The notes beneath the pieces are model-generated. The model made no database searches. It saw nothing but the letters and a program-made list of their open reading frames with translations, and was not told where the DNA came from. A stretch of 51,038 nt of DNA from Chloroflexota bacterium (GTDB lineage: Bacteria > Chloroflexota > Anaerolineae > Anaerolineales > Villigracilaceae). The position numbers and the translations under genes were made by a program. The first letter of the stretch is position 1, and every line of letters starts with the position of its first letter. This document shows positions 33,744 through 42,297 of the stretch, one piece after another. The stretch is from the NCBI GenBank assembly GCA_016234555.1, contig JACRBJ010000053.1:1-51038 (forward strand), read 5' to 3'.

Positions 33744-34067
33744 TTACTCGGCATCAAAGACAGCAATTGCAGCCGGCAAGACTTGAGTGACTCCGTATCC
33801 CGCAGCAGGCAGCCCAACCAGAATCGCGCTAACAACTTCCTCCCGCGTTGCACCCAATTGTTTGGCGGTCTGAACGTGAAACGGAATTCCGCCCTCCAAA
33901 CGCAATGCCGCAAGCACAGCCAGATACGCGAGGGCAGATGTCTTCTTATCCAACGCGCTGGCATTTGCCAATTCTTGAACCATTCCGCCCCAAGCCTGGG
34001 CATGTTGCGGAGCCTCGCGCATAAACGTTTAAAACGCATTGCTGACCAACGATGATTGATCGCTCAT
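33744..34067 (-). pseudogene. Carboxymuconolactone-decarboxylase-like (AhpD fold) gene with an early in-frame TAA
   Basis: The intact part (ATG 34022 to 33744, 92 residues) reads as a CMD/AhpD-type helical protein: SALDKKTSALAYLAVLAALRL, GIPFHVQTAKQLGATREEVV, ILVGLPAAGYGV. The natural start is probably the ATG at 34067. It overlaps the upstream stop as ATGA and has AAGGAG 5 nt upstream. From there the frame reads MSDQSSLVSNAF, then TAA at 34031-34029, then TFMREAPQHAQAW in the same frame. A Gln CAA-to-TAA change would explain it. The AhpD-type redox Cys pair is absent (GGIPFH in its place), so even an intact protein would not be a classical peroxidase partner. Confidence 0.7.
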
Positions 34068-34639
34068 TTTTTCTCCTTGTTATTGTTCGCCAATTTCTGA
34101 CCCAGCTTGTATGCCTGTTCCATGAATTCAGGCTGTTTCTCCGCATCGCCCACATCGGACATTGTGCCGTAGACCATGCCAGCGATCTCGGCATTCAGAA
34201 AGCGGCACATCGTCTCGAAGGTGGAAATGGCGTTGATGCCGCCCGATGTATACAGGTCGGTGTCGCCGTAGGTGAGGATGAGCGCATACTGTTTGCCCTG
34301 CATTTCCTTCCAGTCATTGGATTGGTACGCATAACAGCGGTCAATACACAACTTCATCTGCGCGCTGAACGTGAACCAGTAGACCGGACTGGCAAGGACA
34401 ATCGCATCCGCCGCTTCGAACCTGGGGTACAAAGCCTGCATGTCGTCGTTGATGACGCAACCGTTGCCCTCCTCGCACAGGTCGCAGGCATCGCAGGCGC
34501 GGATGTCCAACCCGTGCAGGTAGACACTTTCGACTTTTGCTCCGTTGGATTTTGCTCCCGCTGCAAGTTGGTCTGCCAGCACGGAACTGTTCCCCCGTTC
34601 GCGTGGACTTCCCTTCAGAATCAAGATGTTTTTGTCCAT
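34064..34639 (-). CDS. Iron-sulfur flavoprotein / NADPH-dependent FMN reductase family
   Basis: 191 residues. ATG 34639 has AAGGAG 4 nt upstream and begins MDKNILILKGSPRERGNSS, the flavodoxin-like FMN phosphate loop (GSPR..GNS). Then DIRACDACDLCEEGNGC gives C-x2-C-x2-C-x5-C, the compact cysteine motif of Isf-type iron-sulfur flavoproteins that ligates a 4Fe-4S cluster. IVLASPVYWFTFSAQMK and ILTYGDTDLYTSGGI complete the flavin site. It is probably a cytoplasmic electron-transfer or quinone/flavin reductase. Its stop overlaps the start of the broken CMD gene (ATGA), so the two were a coupled pair, plausible for an oxidative-stress unit. Confidence 0.88.
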   Translation of the reverse strand: MDKNILILKGSPRERGNSSVLADQLAAGAKSNGAKVESVYLHGLDIRACDACDLCEEGNGCVINDDMQALYPRFEAADAIVLASPVYWFTFSAQMKLCIDRCYAYQSNDWKEMQGKQYALILTYGDTDLYTSGGINAISTFETMCRFLNAEIAGMVYGTMSDVGDAEKQPEFMEQAYKLGQKLANNNKEKK

Positions 34640-34708
34640 GGTTTCTCCTTTTGGTTGATTCATCCGACCCCGATTTTGTTCGTCTCCCGCCAGTATACAT
34701 CGAAAGCC

Positions 34709-34745
34709 ACAGACTTCGGAAGTCTCAGAGACTTCCGAAGTCTGT
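34709..34745. repeat. Intergenic hairpin repeat, AGAC-N7-GTCT type (copy 1)
   Basis: ACAGACTTCGGAAGTCT (34709-34725), CAG loop, and AGACTTCCGAAGTCTGT (34729-34745) form a perfect 17-bp stem with a 3-nt loop. Each arm itself begins AGAC and ends GTCT. A second element of the same design but different core is at 48501-48533. It lies between the flavoprotein gene start and the end of the ABC operon. There is no T-run, so a classical terminator is unlikely. Confidence 0.8.
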
Positions 34746-34753
34746 ACATTGCC

Positions 34754-34945
34754 TCACCGCCTCACGCGGATATACATCACCGAGCCGATAAATCCCAGAA
34801 ACAGCCCTGTCACCTGCGCCGCAAAGGCGAAGAAGTTGAGAAAGAAGGTCGACTCGAGTATGTGAAGAACCATCAGGAATGGCAGGAGGACGCCTGCCAA
34901 TATCAGAAAAAAACCGGCGGTGAGAAGGGTTTTTGGATTTTTCAT
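34754..34945 (-). CDS. Small two-helix membrane protein at the end of the ABC operon
   Basis: 63 residues: a short polar start (MKNPKTLL), two hydrophobic helices (about 9-28 and 36-58) and a basic end (YIRVRR). Its ATG overlaps the OppF-like stop as ATGA, so it is translationally coupled to the transporter and is a real gene despite its size. No family is recognised. Its place suggests a small accessory subunit of the importer or simply a conserved tail gene; there is no motif to decide. Confidence 0.65.
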   Translation of the reverse strand: MKNPKTLLTAGFFLILAGVLLPFLMVLHILESTFFLNFFAFAAQVTGLFLGFIGSVMYIRVRR

Positions 34946-35973
34946 TTGTATAACCAGCAGGCGACCACATGCCCGCCCTCACGCTCGAATTCGGGCGGCG
35001 TATCCACATCGCATACGCCTTGTATCATGCGCGGGCAGCGCGGATGATAGCGACATCCCGACGGCGGGTTGACCAGACTCGGCGGCTCACCGGGCGGGAC
35101 TTCCTTGAAGGTCAGGGCGTTGTTCGCGTCCGGGTCGGATGTGCCTTCGAGAAGGGCAAAGGTATACGGATGGAGGGGATTTTGCAGCAGACTATCCACG
35201 GGAGCCTTTTCAACCAGCCGTCCCGCGTACATGACGAAAATCCGCTCGGAGAAATAACTCACGGTTGAAAGGTCATGCGTGATGTAAATCACCGAGAGGT
35301 TGTGTCTTTCCTGCAAGCCGCGCAGCAGCTTCAAAATCTCCACGCGGACGGAGGCATCCAGCATCGAGACAGGTTCATCCGCCACCAACAGTTTCGGTTC
35401 CAGAATCATGGCGCGGGCGATGACCACGCGCTGCTGCTGTCCGCCGCTGAGCATGTGAGGAAATTTCTCCAGGAAGTCTTCCACTGGATGCAATTTCACC
35501 TCCTCCATTGCCTTGCGGATGCGCTGGCGACGTTCCTCTCTGCTTTTGACTCCGCCGATGATGAGCGGCTCCTCCAAAATCTGGCGGACATTCATGAACG
35601 GAGCCAGCGCCCCATAAGGGTCCTGCTGGACATATCCCACCTGCGAGCGGTACCAGCGAAGTCCCTCCTTGTCCAATTCGCTGTGCTTTTTATTATTGAA
35701 GACCACCTCGCCTTTAGTGGGTTTGTACAACGCGAGAATCGTCTTCATCAGGCTGGATTTTCCACAGCCGCTTTCGCCAACCACGGCAATCGCCTCGCCG
35801 GCGCGCAGGTCGAATTTAACTCCGTCCACAGCCCGCACGTAACCGGCGTGACCGAAACCGAAACGCCTCAACTCAAACCAGACATGTAAATCCTGAATCG
35901 ATAAAAGAACATGATTCTGGCTTTCGGGACTTTGCAATCTTTCCTTGCTCACTACGTTTGCATCAAGGGACAT
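34942..35973 (-). CDS. Peptide-type ABC transporter ATP-binding protein (OppF/DppF-like)
   Basis: 343 residues. ATG 35973 is chosen for AGGAG 7 nt upstream. Walker A GESGCGKSS, Q-loop GYVQQDPYGAL, signature LSGGQQQR, Walker B LLVADEPVS and H-switch VIYITHDL are all intact. The C-terminal oligopeptide/dipeptide extension (VNPPSGCRYHPRCP) has the Cys residues typical of Opp/Dpp ATPases, some of which bind an Fe-S cluster. It pairs with the OppD-like subunit 49 bp upstream to form the heterodimeric motor on the cytoplasmic face. Confidence 0.95.
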   Translation of the reverse strand: MSLDANVVSKERLQSPESQNHVLLSIQDLHVWFELRRFGFGHAGYVRAVDGVKFDLRAGEAIAVVGESGCGKSSLMKTILALYKPTKGEVVFNNKKHSELDKEGLRWYRSQVGYVQQDPYGALAPFMNVRQILEEPLIIGGVKSREERRQRIRKAMEEVKLHPVEDFLEKFPHMLSGGQQQRVVIARAMILEPKLLVADEPVSMLDASVRVEILKLLRGLQERHNLSVIYITHDLSTVSYFSERIFVMYAGRLVEKAPVDSLLQNPLHPYTFALLEGTSDPDANNALTFKEVPPGEPPSLVNPPSGCRYHPRCPRMIQGVCDVDTPPEFEREGGHVVACWLYK

Positions 35974-36022
35974 ATCTTCACTCCTGACAATGTATGGGAG
36001 CCGCAACTGCTCCCATCGCCAA

Positions 36023-36982
36023 TCAATGGGCATATAACCAGCACTTGACCTTGCGACCTTGCTGCTCGACTACGGGCGGATTCTGGTCGCACTTCGCAAA
36101 GCGGGCGGGACAACGGGCGGCGAAGCGGCATCCCTGCGGCAAACCGATCAGGCTGGGCGGCTGCCCGGTGATGAATTCAAGTTCCTTCTTACCACGCAGG
36201 GTCGGCACACTCGCCATCAACTTTTTCGAGTAGGGGTGTAGCGGCTCCTTGAAAAATCGGAAAGCGTCACCCACCTCGACAATCTGCCCGGCGTACATCA
36301 CCGCCACATCGTCCGCCAGTTCGCTGGAGGTGGCGATGTCGTGTGTGATGAGGATGAAGCTCGTCCCCAGTTCCTTCTTGATGCGTTTCAGGACGTTGAA
36401 GATGTTTGCCTGAGTCAGCACATCCAGCGCGGAAGTTGGTTCATCCAAAACAACCAGGCTCGGCGATGTGACCAGCGCCATGGCAAGCGCCACACGCTGA
36501 CGCATTCCGCCGCTCAACTCGAACGGATAGCGGCTGAGAAAGTCATTCGGCACGCCCACGTGCTGGAACATTTTGCTGGCTTGCACCAAAGCCTGGTCTT
36601 TCCTCAAGCCGAGGTGCACCATGCTTGGCTCCGCCACCTGGTCACCCACCCGCAGCACCGGGTTGAGGGCATTCATCGCCGCCTGCGGCACAAGTGACAT
36701 TCCCACCCAGCGTACGTTGCGGCGGAACTCCTCTTCATTCAACGTCATGGTGTCCACGTTTTGAAGATGAATCTGCCCGGTATATTTCCCCACGTTTCTC
36801 GGCAGGAGGCGCAAAATGGCTTTTGCCAGCGAACTCTTGCCGCAGCCCGACTCGCCCAAAACGACAACCGCCTTGTTGTAATTGAGAGAGAAGTCCACGC
36901 CATCCACCGCCTGCACCACCCCCTGAGTGGTTTTGAAATGCAGGACAAGGTTTTTGACATCCAAAAGAGTTTGTTCGGTCAT
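36023..36982 (-). CDS. Peptide-type ABC transporter ATP-binding protein (OppD/DppD-like)
   Basis: 319 residues: Walker A GESGCGKSS, LSGGMRQRVALAMAL signature, Walker B LVVLDEPTSALD, H-loop ILITHDIATS and the oligopeptide C-terminal domain (GLPQGCRFAARCPARFAKC). Start is 3 bp after the OppC-like stop. It drives import through the two permeases encoded just upstream. Everything needed for ATP hydrolysis is present. Confidence 0.95.
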   Translation of the reverse strand: MTEQTLLDVKNLVLHFKTTQGVVQAVDGVDFSLNYNKAVVVLGESGCGKSSLAKAILRLLPRNVGKYTGQIHLQNVDTMTLNEEEFRRNVRWVGMSLVPQAAMNALNPVLRVGDQVAEPSMVHLGLRKDQALVQASKMFQHVGVPNDFLSRYPFELSGGMRQRVALAMALVTSPSLVVLDEPTSALDVLTQANIFNVLKRIKKELGTSFILITHDIATSSELADDVAVMYAGQIVEVGDAFRFFKEPLHPYSKKLMASVPTLRGKKELEFITGQPPSLIGLPQGCRFAARCPARFAKCDQNPPVVEQQGRKVKCWLYAH

Positions 36983-36984
36983 GG

Positions 36985-38346
36985 CTACATCTCTCTCAAT
37001 TTGGGATTAAACACACGGTCGAGCGCAAAGCCCAACAGGGCAAACGCCAGCCCGGTGATTAGCAACAGCACGGCGGGTTCCAAAATCCAATAATACAGCC
37101 CCTCGAACAATGCGCCATTCGTCCGCGCATCATTGATGACCTTGCCCCAGGTCGGCATGAACGGGTCGCCCAAACCCAATACCGCCAGGCCAGCTTCGAG
37201 GAAGACGTAGCCGGGTACCAGAGTCACCAGTTGCGGGATCAGCATCGGAATCACACGCGGGGTCAGGTAGCGGATGATGATCCGCCCGTCGCTTGCGCCG
37301 TAGGAACGCGCTGCTTCGATGTAGGGTGATTCCTTGATTTGCAGAAAGATGGCGCGGAAGTTCTTGATTCCCAGCCCAAAGATGTTCAGCAAAATGGTCG
37401 CGCCAAGAATCAGCCAGATGCTGCGCGAGAAAAACGTGCCGATCATGATGAGGATGGGGAAGAACGGCAACACCGCGTTGATTTCGGTCAGCCTTTGGAT
37501 GAGATCATCCACCCAGCCGCCGTACCAGGTTCCAATGGCGGCAATCACCAATGTCGTGACCGTCGTCCCGAGGGCGGCGAGCAAGCCAAAGGCGAGGGCA
37601 ATCGGCATTCCCCACATCAGGGCGATGGAAAGGTCGCGGCGTTTGTGGTCAGTGCCGGCGATGCCGTAACGTGTGCCATGCACGACCAGCTCCGCATCCA
37701 AATTGGCATCCGCTTCATAGACGGTGGAAGTCACGGTCATCTGATAACCGCCCTTCAACGGGACAGGTGATTCAGATTTGGGGTCGGCAAACAAGCCTTC
37801 GATGGGTTTATCCGCCCTGAGGATGCGACCCAGTTTGTCGTCCTGCGCCACGCGATACACATCACGCTGAGTCACAGAATAACTTGCCATGTTGACCTTG
37901 CGTCCATCGGGCGTGATCCAAACCACTCCCACCAGCGGCTTCTTGACCGTGTTGCTTGTGGTTGTATAGAGAATCATGTCCTGCGGAAAATCGTCATACT
38001 GATAATCGAAGTCGTAGGTAATCGTTATCTTCCGCGCACCGTCCTGCCGGGTCTCCACATTCCTGGTCACCGTTCCGCCTGAGGCGGATTCGATATCGGC
38101 GCTGTTCAGGAAGAAGGAGATTGGTTGTTTTTTATCGGTAAAGTGATTGAACCACGCAGGCGCTGCCTGTTTGGGATATTGATACCAGTCCTCCTCGGAG
38201 CCGCGCCACAGGCGCAGGGCCTCATCGTATGGAATGGTCACCATCGTGTAAGCGGAAAGCAGCACTGCCATCAGAATCATTATCATGCTGACGATGGCTG
38301 TCGGATAACGCAGGAGTTCGCGGAACGAACGCTGGAATTCCTTCAT
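36985..38346 (-). CDS. ABC transporter permease (OppC-like) with large extracytoplasmic insert
   Basis: 453 residues against roughly 300 for common OppC/DppC. TM1 (SMIMILMAVLLSAYTMV) is followed by about 190 residues of polar, beta-rich sequence (for example ARKITITYDFDYQYDDF) before the usual GTD..RD motif (YGIAGTDHKRRDLSIALMWG). Then comes the standard five-helix permease core, with the EAA-type loop EAARSYGASDGRIIIRYLTPR. Its ATG overlaps the OppB-like stop (ATGA). The insert is placed outside the membrane, where it could contact the binding protein. Confidence 0.88.
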   Translation of the reverse strand: MKEFQRSFRELLRYPTAIVSMIMILMAVLLSAYTMVTIPYDEALRLWRGSEEDWYQYPKQAAPAWFNHFTDKKQPISFFLNSADIESASGGTVTRNVETRQDGARKITITYDFDYQYDDFPQDMILYTTTSNTVKKPLVGVVWITPDGRKVNMASYSVTQRDVYRVAQDDKLGRILRADKPIEGLFADPKSESPVPLKGGYQMTVTSTVYEADANLDAELVVHGTRYGIAGTDHKRRDLSIALMWGMPIALAFGLLAALGTTVTTLVIAAIGTWYGGWVDDLIQRLTEINAVLPFFPILIMIGTFFSRSIWLILGATILLNIFGLGIKNFRAIFLQIKESPYIEAARSYGASDGRIIIRYLTPRVIPMLIPQLVTLVPGYVFLEAGLAVLGLGDPFMPTWGKVINDARTNGALFEGLYYWILEPAVLLLITGLAFALLGFALDRVFNPKLREM

Positions 38347-39482
38347 GCGCCGCCTCCTCCCTGCCCGACCTTTACGCGCGGATCGACCAGGGCGTAGATG
38401 TAATCCAAAAGAAATACGGTAAAGGCTAGCATGTAGGCATAAATCACAGTCTGTCCCAGAATGACGGGCGTATCGTAGAATTGCACCGCTTCATAAAAAG
38501 CGCGCCCCAGACCGGGCCAATTGAAAATGGTCTCAGTGATGGGACCGCCAAGCCAGAGGGCGATGAGGGTCAACGCAAAGCCGGTGATGATGTTGGGCAG
38601 CGTGGGTCGCAGAACGTAATCGCGTTCGATGGTACGGGAGGAAAGTCCCTTGGCTTTGGCAATGTCCACATATTCCTCGCTGGAGTAAATCAGGAAGAAA
38701 GTACGCCATTGATAGACCTGCAAAAAGAAGGAAGCAATCGCCAGGGACAGGGTCGGCAAGATCAGGTGTTTTATCACGCTCAGGCTGTATCCCAGCGTGG
38801 TCTTGGGAATGGGTGCGTCCACCATGCCGCCAAACGGCAGGACGCGAAAATACGAGGCAAAAAGCAGAATCAGAAAAATACCGAAGAACCATCCCGGCGC
38901 CGTGGAAAGAGGCGCCATGGCGACAAAGAATTTATCCACCCAGGTACCATACTTGCGGGAAATGGAAAGGGCGACGCTGATCTCGGCAAAAAACAACAGG
39001 AGCCCGGAAACGCCCCACAACAGCAGGGTGGGAGGCAGGCGTTCAAGGATGATGATGCGCACCTGCTTCGAGCCGCTGTCGCTGGTCATGCGCAAGGCGT
39101 TGCCCAAATTCAGAGTCAGGGCCTTTTCCATGAAGCGGACTGCACGCAACATCAAAGGCTGATCCAGTCCCTGCGCGTGCGCCTCCTGAAAGACAAGATC
39201 ATCCACTAGTTTCTGGAATTGGTCTGGAGGCAGGTTGCGGTTTGCCTGGTTGCCGCGGACTGTCTGCACCACCGTCTCGCGGATTTCCCCCAGCCGCATT
39301 TCATCCACGCGTCCCCCCATGTTGGCAATCAAAATGGTCAGAAAAATGGCGACTACAACGGAAAACAATAGCGATGCAAGCCGCATCAGCGAATACTTTA
39401 GAACTCGCAAAAAGGAATTGACAACCTGCCTGCCGCGGTCTACCGCCGACGGACTGGCGTCATTTTGTGCTATGGCACTCAT
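38343..39482 (-). CDS. ABC transporter permease (OppB-like)
   Basis: 379 residues. ATG 39482 has GGAG 6 nt upstream. TM1 (LMRLASLLFSVVVAIFLTILIANMGG) is followed by a periplasmic loop and a six-helix BPD_transp_1 core with EYVDIAKAKGLSSRTIERDY as the EAA coupling loop. It ends in IYALVDPRVKVG, the classic OppB C-terminus. It forms the channel with the OppC-like subunit. Gene order (binding protein, B, C, D, F) is the usual one for dipeptide/oligopeptide/nickel-type importers. Confidence 0.93.
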   Translation of the reverse strand: MSAIAQNDASPSAVDRGRQVVNSFLRVLKYSLMRLASLLFSVVVAIFLTILIANMGGRVDEMRLGEIRETVVQTVRGNQANRNLPPDQFQKLVDDLVFQEAHAQGLDQPLMLRAVRFMEKALTLNLGNALRMTSDSGSKQVRIIILERLPPTLLLWGVSGLLLFFAEISVALSISRKYGTWVDKFFVAMAPLSTAPGWFFGIFLILLFASYFRVLPFGGMVDAPIPKTTLGYSLSVIKHLILPTLSLAIASFFLQVYQWRTFFLIYSSEEYVDIAKAKGLSSRTIERDYVLRPTLPNIITGFALTLIALWLGGPITETIFNWPGLGRAFYEAVQFYDTPVILGQTVIYAYMLAFTVFLLDYIYALVDPRVKVGQGGGGA

Positions 39483-39516
39483 GGGCATCTCCAACAAATA
39501 AAATACATAATTACCC

Positions 39517-39583
39517 TACCCATCATGCTTCGACTTTGCTCGGCGCGAAGGCTTTTCGTCCTGAACGAATTCGAAAGATGGGT
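39517..39583. repeat. REP-like palindrome between binding-protein and permease genes
   Basis: The left arm ACCCATCATGCTTCGA (39518-39533) and right arm TCGAAAGATGGGT (39571-39583) are near-complementary, enclosing GCTCGGCGCGAAGGC. Palindromes of the 'cttcgact..gctc' type are recurrent intergenic repeats in many environmental genomes, so this is probably one copy of a dispersed family. It lies in the 167-bp gap between the permease start and binding-protein stop. Confidence 0.5.
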
Positions 39584-39595
39584 TATGGAAGTGAA

Positions 39596-39633
39596 GAAAC
39601 TGGATAGGAGCGTTGCCGCCCCTATCCAGTTTC
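39596..39633 (-). terminator. Intercistronic stem-loop after the binding-protein gene
   Basis: GAAACTGGATAGG (39596-39608) and CCTATCCAGTTTC (39621-39633) form a perfect 13-bp stem with a 12-nt loop, 16 bp past the binding-protein stop. On the minus strand it is followed only by TTCAC, so full termination is unlikely. A partial terminator or 3'-end stabiliser would allow more binding protein than permease to be made, as is usual in such operons. Confidence 0.6.
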
Positions 39634-39649
39634 ACATCACAAGGATCAG

Positions 39650-42232
39650 TTACGGAGATACCACAAACTCAAGACTGGAAAAGGTCGGGATGGCAACCAG
39701 TTTGGAGGAAACCACGAATTCGACTTTCGCGCTTCCCACCGGAAGTTTGCCAAGGTCCTCGGCAGTCAACGTAACGGAATACTGTCCCTCGGCGACGAAG
39801 GCGGCTTCCTTGGTCGAAACCAGGTTCCCTTCGGCATCGTACAGCAGGCAGGCAACCTTTTCAATGGCATCCTGCGGGTAGGGAGCGTCGTTGAAACTCA
39901 CGTAGGCATCGAAGGTCGATTCTGCGCTCTGGGACGCCTCTGCTGGACCGGTGACGTCGACCACTGCAATTTGCGGCTCGCCGAAGCGGCTCCACTTGTC
40001 GGAGAGATCGGGGAAGTCTTCGAAGCGCTTCGCAACAACGGAGCCTTCCACCGGGTTGACCTCATCGATGTAGTAAACGCCGGTGCCAAGCCAGAAGTGG
40101 TTGTGGTCGGCATACCATTTCTGGAGGTTATCGTAGCGCGCCTTGATATCATCCTCGGTGACGTACTGACCCAGAGTCGGTTCGTAGGGGATGAAGGAGT
40201 CGGACTGAGCCTGATCGAGGTGCTTCTTCATGATTTCGAGCGAAGGTCCTGCGATCATGTTCGTCCAGTCCACGCCCAGCGCGGTGGATTTGTTGGTGGA
40301 GAAGGCAATTTCGTTGTTGCTCTCGGCGAGGAAGGCTGGAGCATAGGTGTGCCATGCCACCGGACCGGTATAGGCTGTCGGGAACCAATTCAGCGAGAAG
40401 CCGGGTTGGTTGCCGGAGATCTGACCAACTTGCACTTCGGCATCCAGCGCCACGGTGTCGTCGTAGGATTCGATCACGAGCGGGTCGGTGGAGATGATCT
40501 TCACAGCCTTGAAATGCGACTTGAAGGTGTCGCAGTTCGGGATGTTGGTTTCGTCATAGATGGGGCTCTTCGGGTCGCAGGTATCCCACTGCATGATCAT
40601 GAAGAGGACGAAGTCCGCCATGGAGATGGGGCTGCCATCGTGATATTTGACCTTATCCCACAGGTCGGCGGGATAGGTGACGGTGGTGACGCTCTTGGCT
40701 GTCAGCCCATCGGGGAATTTCTCGGCGGCTGTGACAAAGGTCTGGCTCTCGCCGTTCCAGTCCACCCAGGCATCGTCCGGGACTTTGATCTCAGGAGCGG
40801 TTTCAAGCGTGACCCAATCCAACGTGGAGGTAATGGGGGTTCCCTCCACCACCTTGACAGTGGCTTTGTCCAAACGCTGGGGCCAGTAAAGTCCGGTGTA
40901 TGGGTCGGCGAACGCGCCCAAATCCTGTGTAGCGTAGATCAGGTTCATTTCCTGATTCCAGTTGTGCCCAGCCGCCGGATTCCACGGTCCGGTGAGAATA
41001 CCCGAATTAGCGCTGCGGACCGTGCCGCCTTCCTTGCCCGCCCAGCGGATGGTGTAGGGCCAGAGGGTCGAGCCACCGACGCCGGCACTCAGGTCGGAAG
41101 CGACAATCAAGTCAGCCTTGCGCGGGAAGAAGCTGATGAGATTCACAACCGGCAGGTAAGAGGAATTTTCCATGGATAATGGGAACGCGGTTTTGAATAA
41201 CTCGAGGCGTTCATCCATGTTCTTGAAGTTGTTGGTGTACAACGCCTGTGAAGCGATATGGAGTTCATCCACGCAGGTAAACGCCGCCTCGGTGGTGGTC
41301 CCAGCCACATCGGGGCAGTAATTTTGCAGGAAGACCTGACCTTCATCGCGCAACAGGTTCGGCCAGTAATTGCCGGCAGTGTAGAAGTGGAATTCGCCGT
41401 TCTCGACCACACCCTGCTGCCAGATCGGAGCCAGTTCAGTGCGGGTGCGCACCTGACGGTCACAGGTAAAACCAATTTTTTCCAACTGGTCGCAGAAGTA
41501 GTTGCCAATGATCTCGCGCTCATCCTCCGAGCGGATCAGGCCGATAATGACAACAGGCTCATCCTTGTATGTCCATTTGCCGTCCGCATTCTTGACTGCG
41601 CCCATGGCTTCCATTTCGGCTGAAATGATTTCATCCGCCTTTTCGAGGTTGTAGGCATACTGACTCTCGATGGGGCGGACCAGGTCGGCATAACGCGCGT
41701 AATCGGGGAAGGCGGAAAGAATGGTCACATAGCGCGGACCACCCAGGCCACCCAGAGCCTCCTGTGACAGGTACTCACGGTCGATCAGCCAGTTGGCGGC
41801 TTCGCGGACCTTCGGATTGGAGAACGGATTCAACTTGCCGTTGTTGAATTCCGCATCGTTGAACAGGATACTATCCCACGAACCGTATGAAAGGCTGTAA
41901 GCCAGACCAGGATCGTTCTTGACAACTTCGAAGGTATCGGGGTCGTCCGCAAGATAGGCGTAGAGATCGAGTTGATCCGCCTGGAGTTGGGCGACGGCAT
42001 TGGGGACCTCGTCAATCGAGGTGAAGACGATCTCATCCAGCCATCCGCCGGTGCGGGTTGTGGCAACAGGCGCTTCGGTGGGAGCCGCGGCAGGGGCATC
42101 GGTAGCCGCAGGGGCGGCTGGTTCCTCTGTCGTGACGACGGGTGCCTCAGTGACAGCGGTTGGAGCGCAGGCAGAAAGAACCATGCCAAGCACGACCAGC
42201 AAACTTACAAACGAAAAAATCTTTCGTGACAT
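39650..42232 (-). CDS. Family-5-type ABC substrate-binding lipoprotein, apparently circularly permuted
   Basis: 860 residues; ATG 42232 with GAGGAG 7 nt upstream. Lipobox LVVLGMVLSAC (Cys 22) is followed by an Ala/Pro/Thr linker to about 60. Residues 62-155 carry motifs that normally lie in the second half of SBP_bac_5 proteins (GGWLDEIVF, LNPFSNPKVREAANWLIDR). Motifs of the first half come later: WNPAAGHNWNQEMN near 415, VKYHDGSPISMADFVLF near 528-545 and the GTGVYYIDE hinge near 715. A beta-rich domain of about 115 residues ends the protein. It is the extracytoplasmic receptor of the importer; the ligand (peptide, sugar or metal chelate) is not evident. Confidence 0.85.
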   Translation of the reverse strand: MSRKIFSFVSLLVVLGMVLSACAPTAVTEAPVVTTEEPAAPAATDAPAAAPTEAPVATTRTGGWLDEIVFTSIDEVPNAVAQLQADQLDLYAYLADDPDTFEVVKNDPGLAYSLSYGSWDSILFNDAEFNNGKLNPFSNPKVREAANWLIDREYLSQEALGGLGGPRYVTILSAFPDYARYADLVRPIESQYAYNLEKADEIISAEMEAMGAVKNADGKWTYKDEPVVIIGLIRSEDEREIIGNYFCDQLEKIGFTCDRQVRTRTELAPIWQQGVVENGEFHFYTAGNYWPNLLRDEGQVFLQNYCPDVAGTTTEAAFTCVDELHIASQALYTNNFKNMDERLELFKTAFPLSMENSSYLPVVNLISFFPRKADLIVASDLSAGVGGSTLWPYTIRWAGKEGGTVRSANSGILTGPWNPAAGHNWNQEMNLIYATQDLGAFADPYTGLYWPQRLDKATVKVVEGTPITSTLDWVTLETAPEIKVPDDAWVDWNGESQTFVTAAEKFPDGLTAKSVTTVTYPADLWDKVKYHDGSPISMADFVLFMIMQWDTCDPKSPIYDETNIPNCDTFKSHFKAVKIISTDPLVIESYDDTVALDAEVQVGQISGNQPGFSLNWFPTAYTGPVAWHTYAPAFLAESNNEIAFSTNKSTALGVDWTNMIAGPSLEIMKKHLDQAQSDSFIPYEPTLGQYVTEDDIKARYDNLQKWYADHNHFWLGTGVYYIDEVNPVEGSVVAKRFEDFPDLSDKWSRFGEPQIAVVDVTGPAEASQSAESTFDAYVSFNDAPYPQDAIEKVACLLYDAEGNLVSTKEAAFVAEGQYSVTLTAEDLGKLPVGSAKVEFVVSSKLVAIPTFSSLEFVVSP

Positions 42233-42297
42233 TTCAAATCTCCTCATGAGTTTTTGATGGAAAATATTGAACACGATACGGCTTCTGAATTTGGACG

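Noticed and set aside
39971..41179. Plus-strand open frame of 402 codons
   Set aside because: Antisense shadow of the binding-protein gene in a GC-rich stretch.
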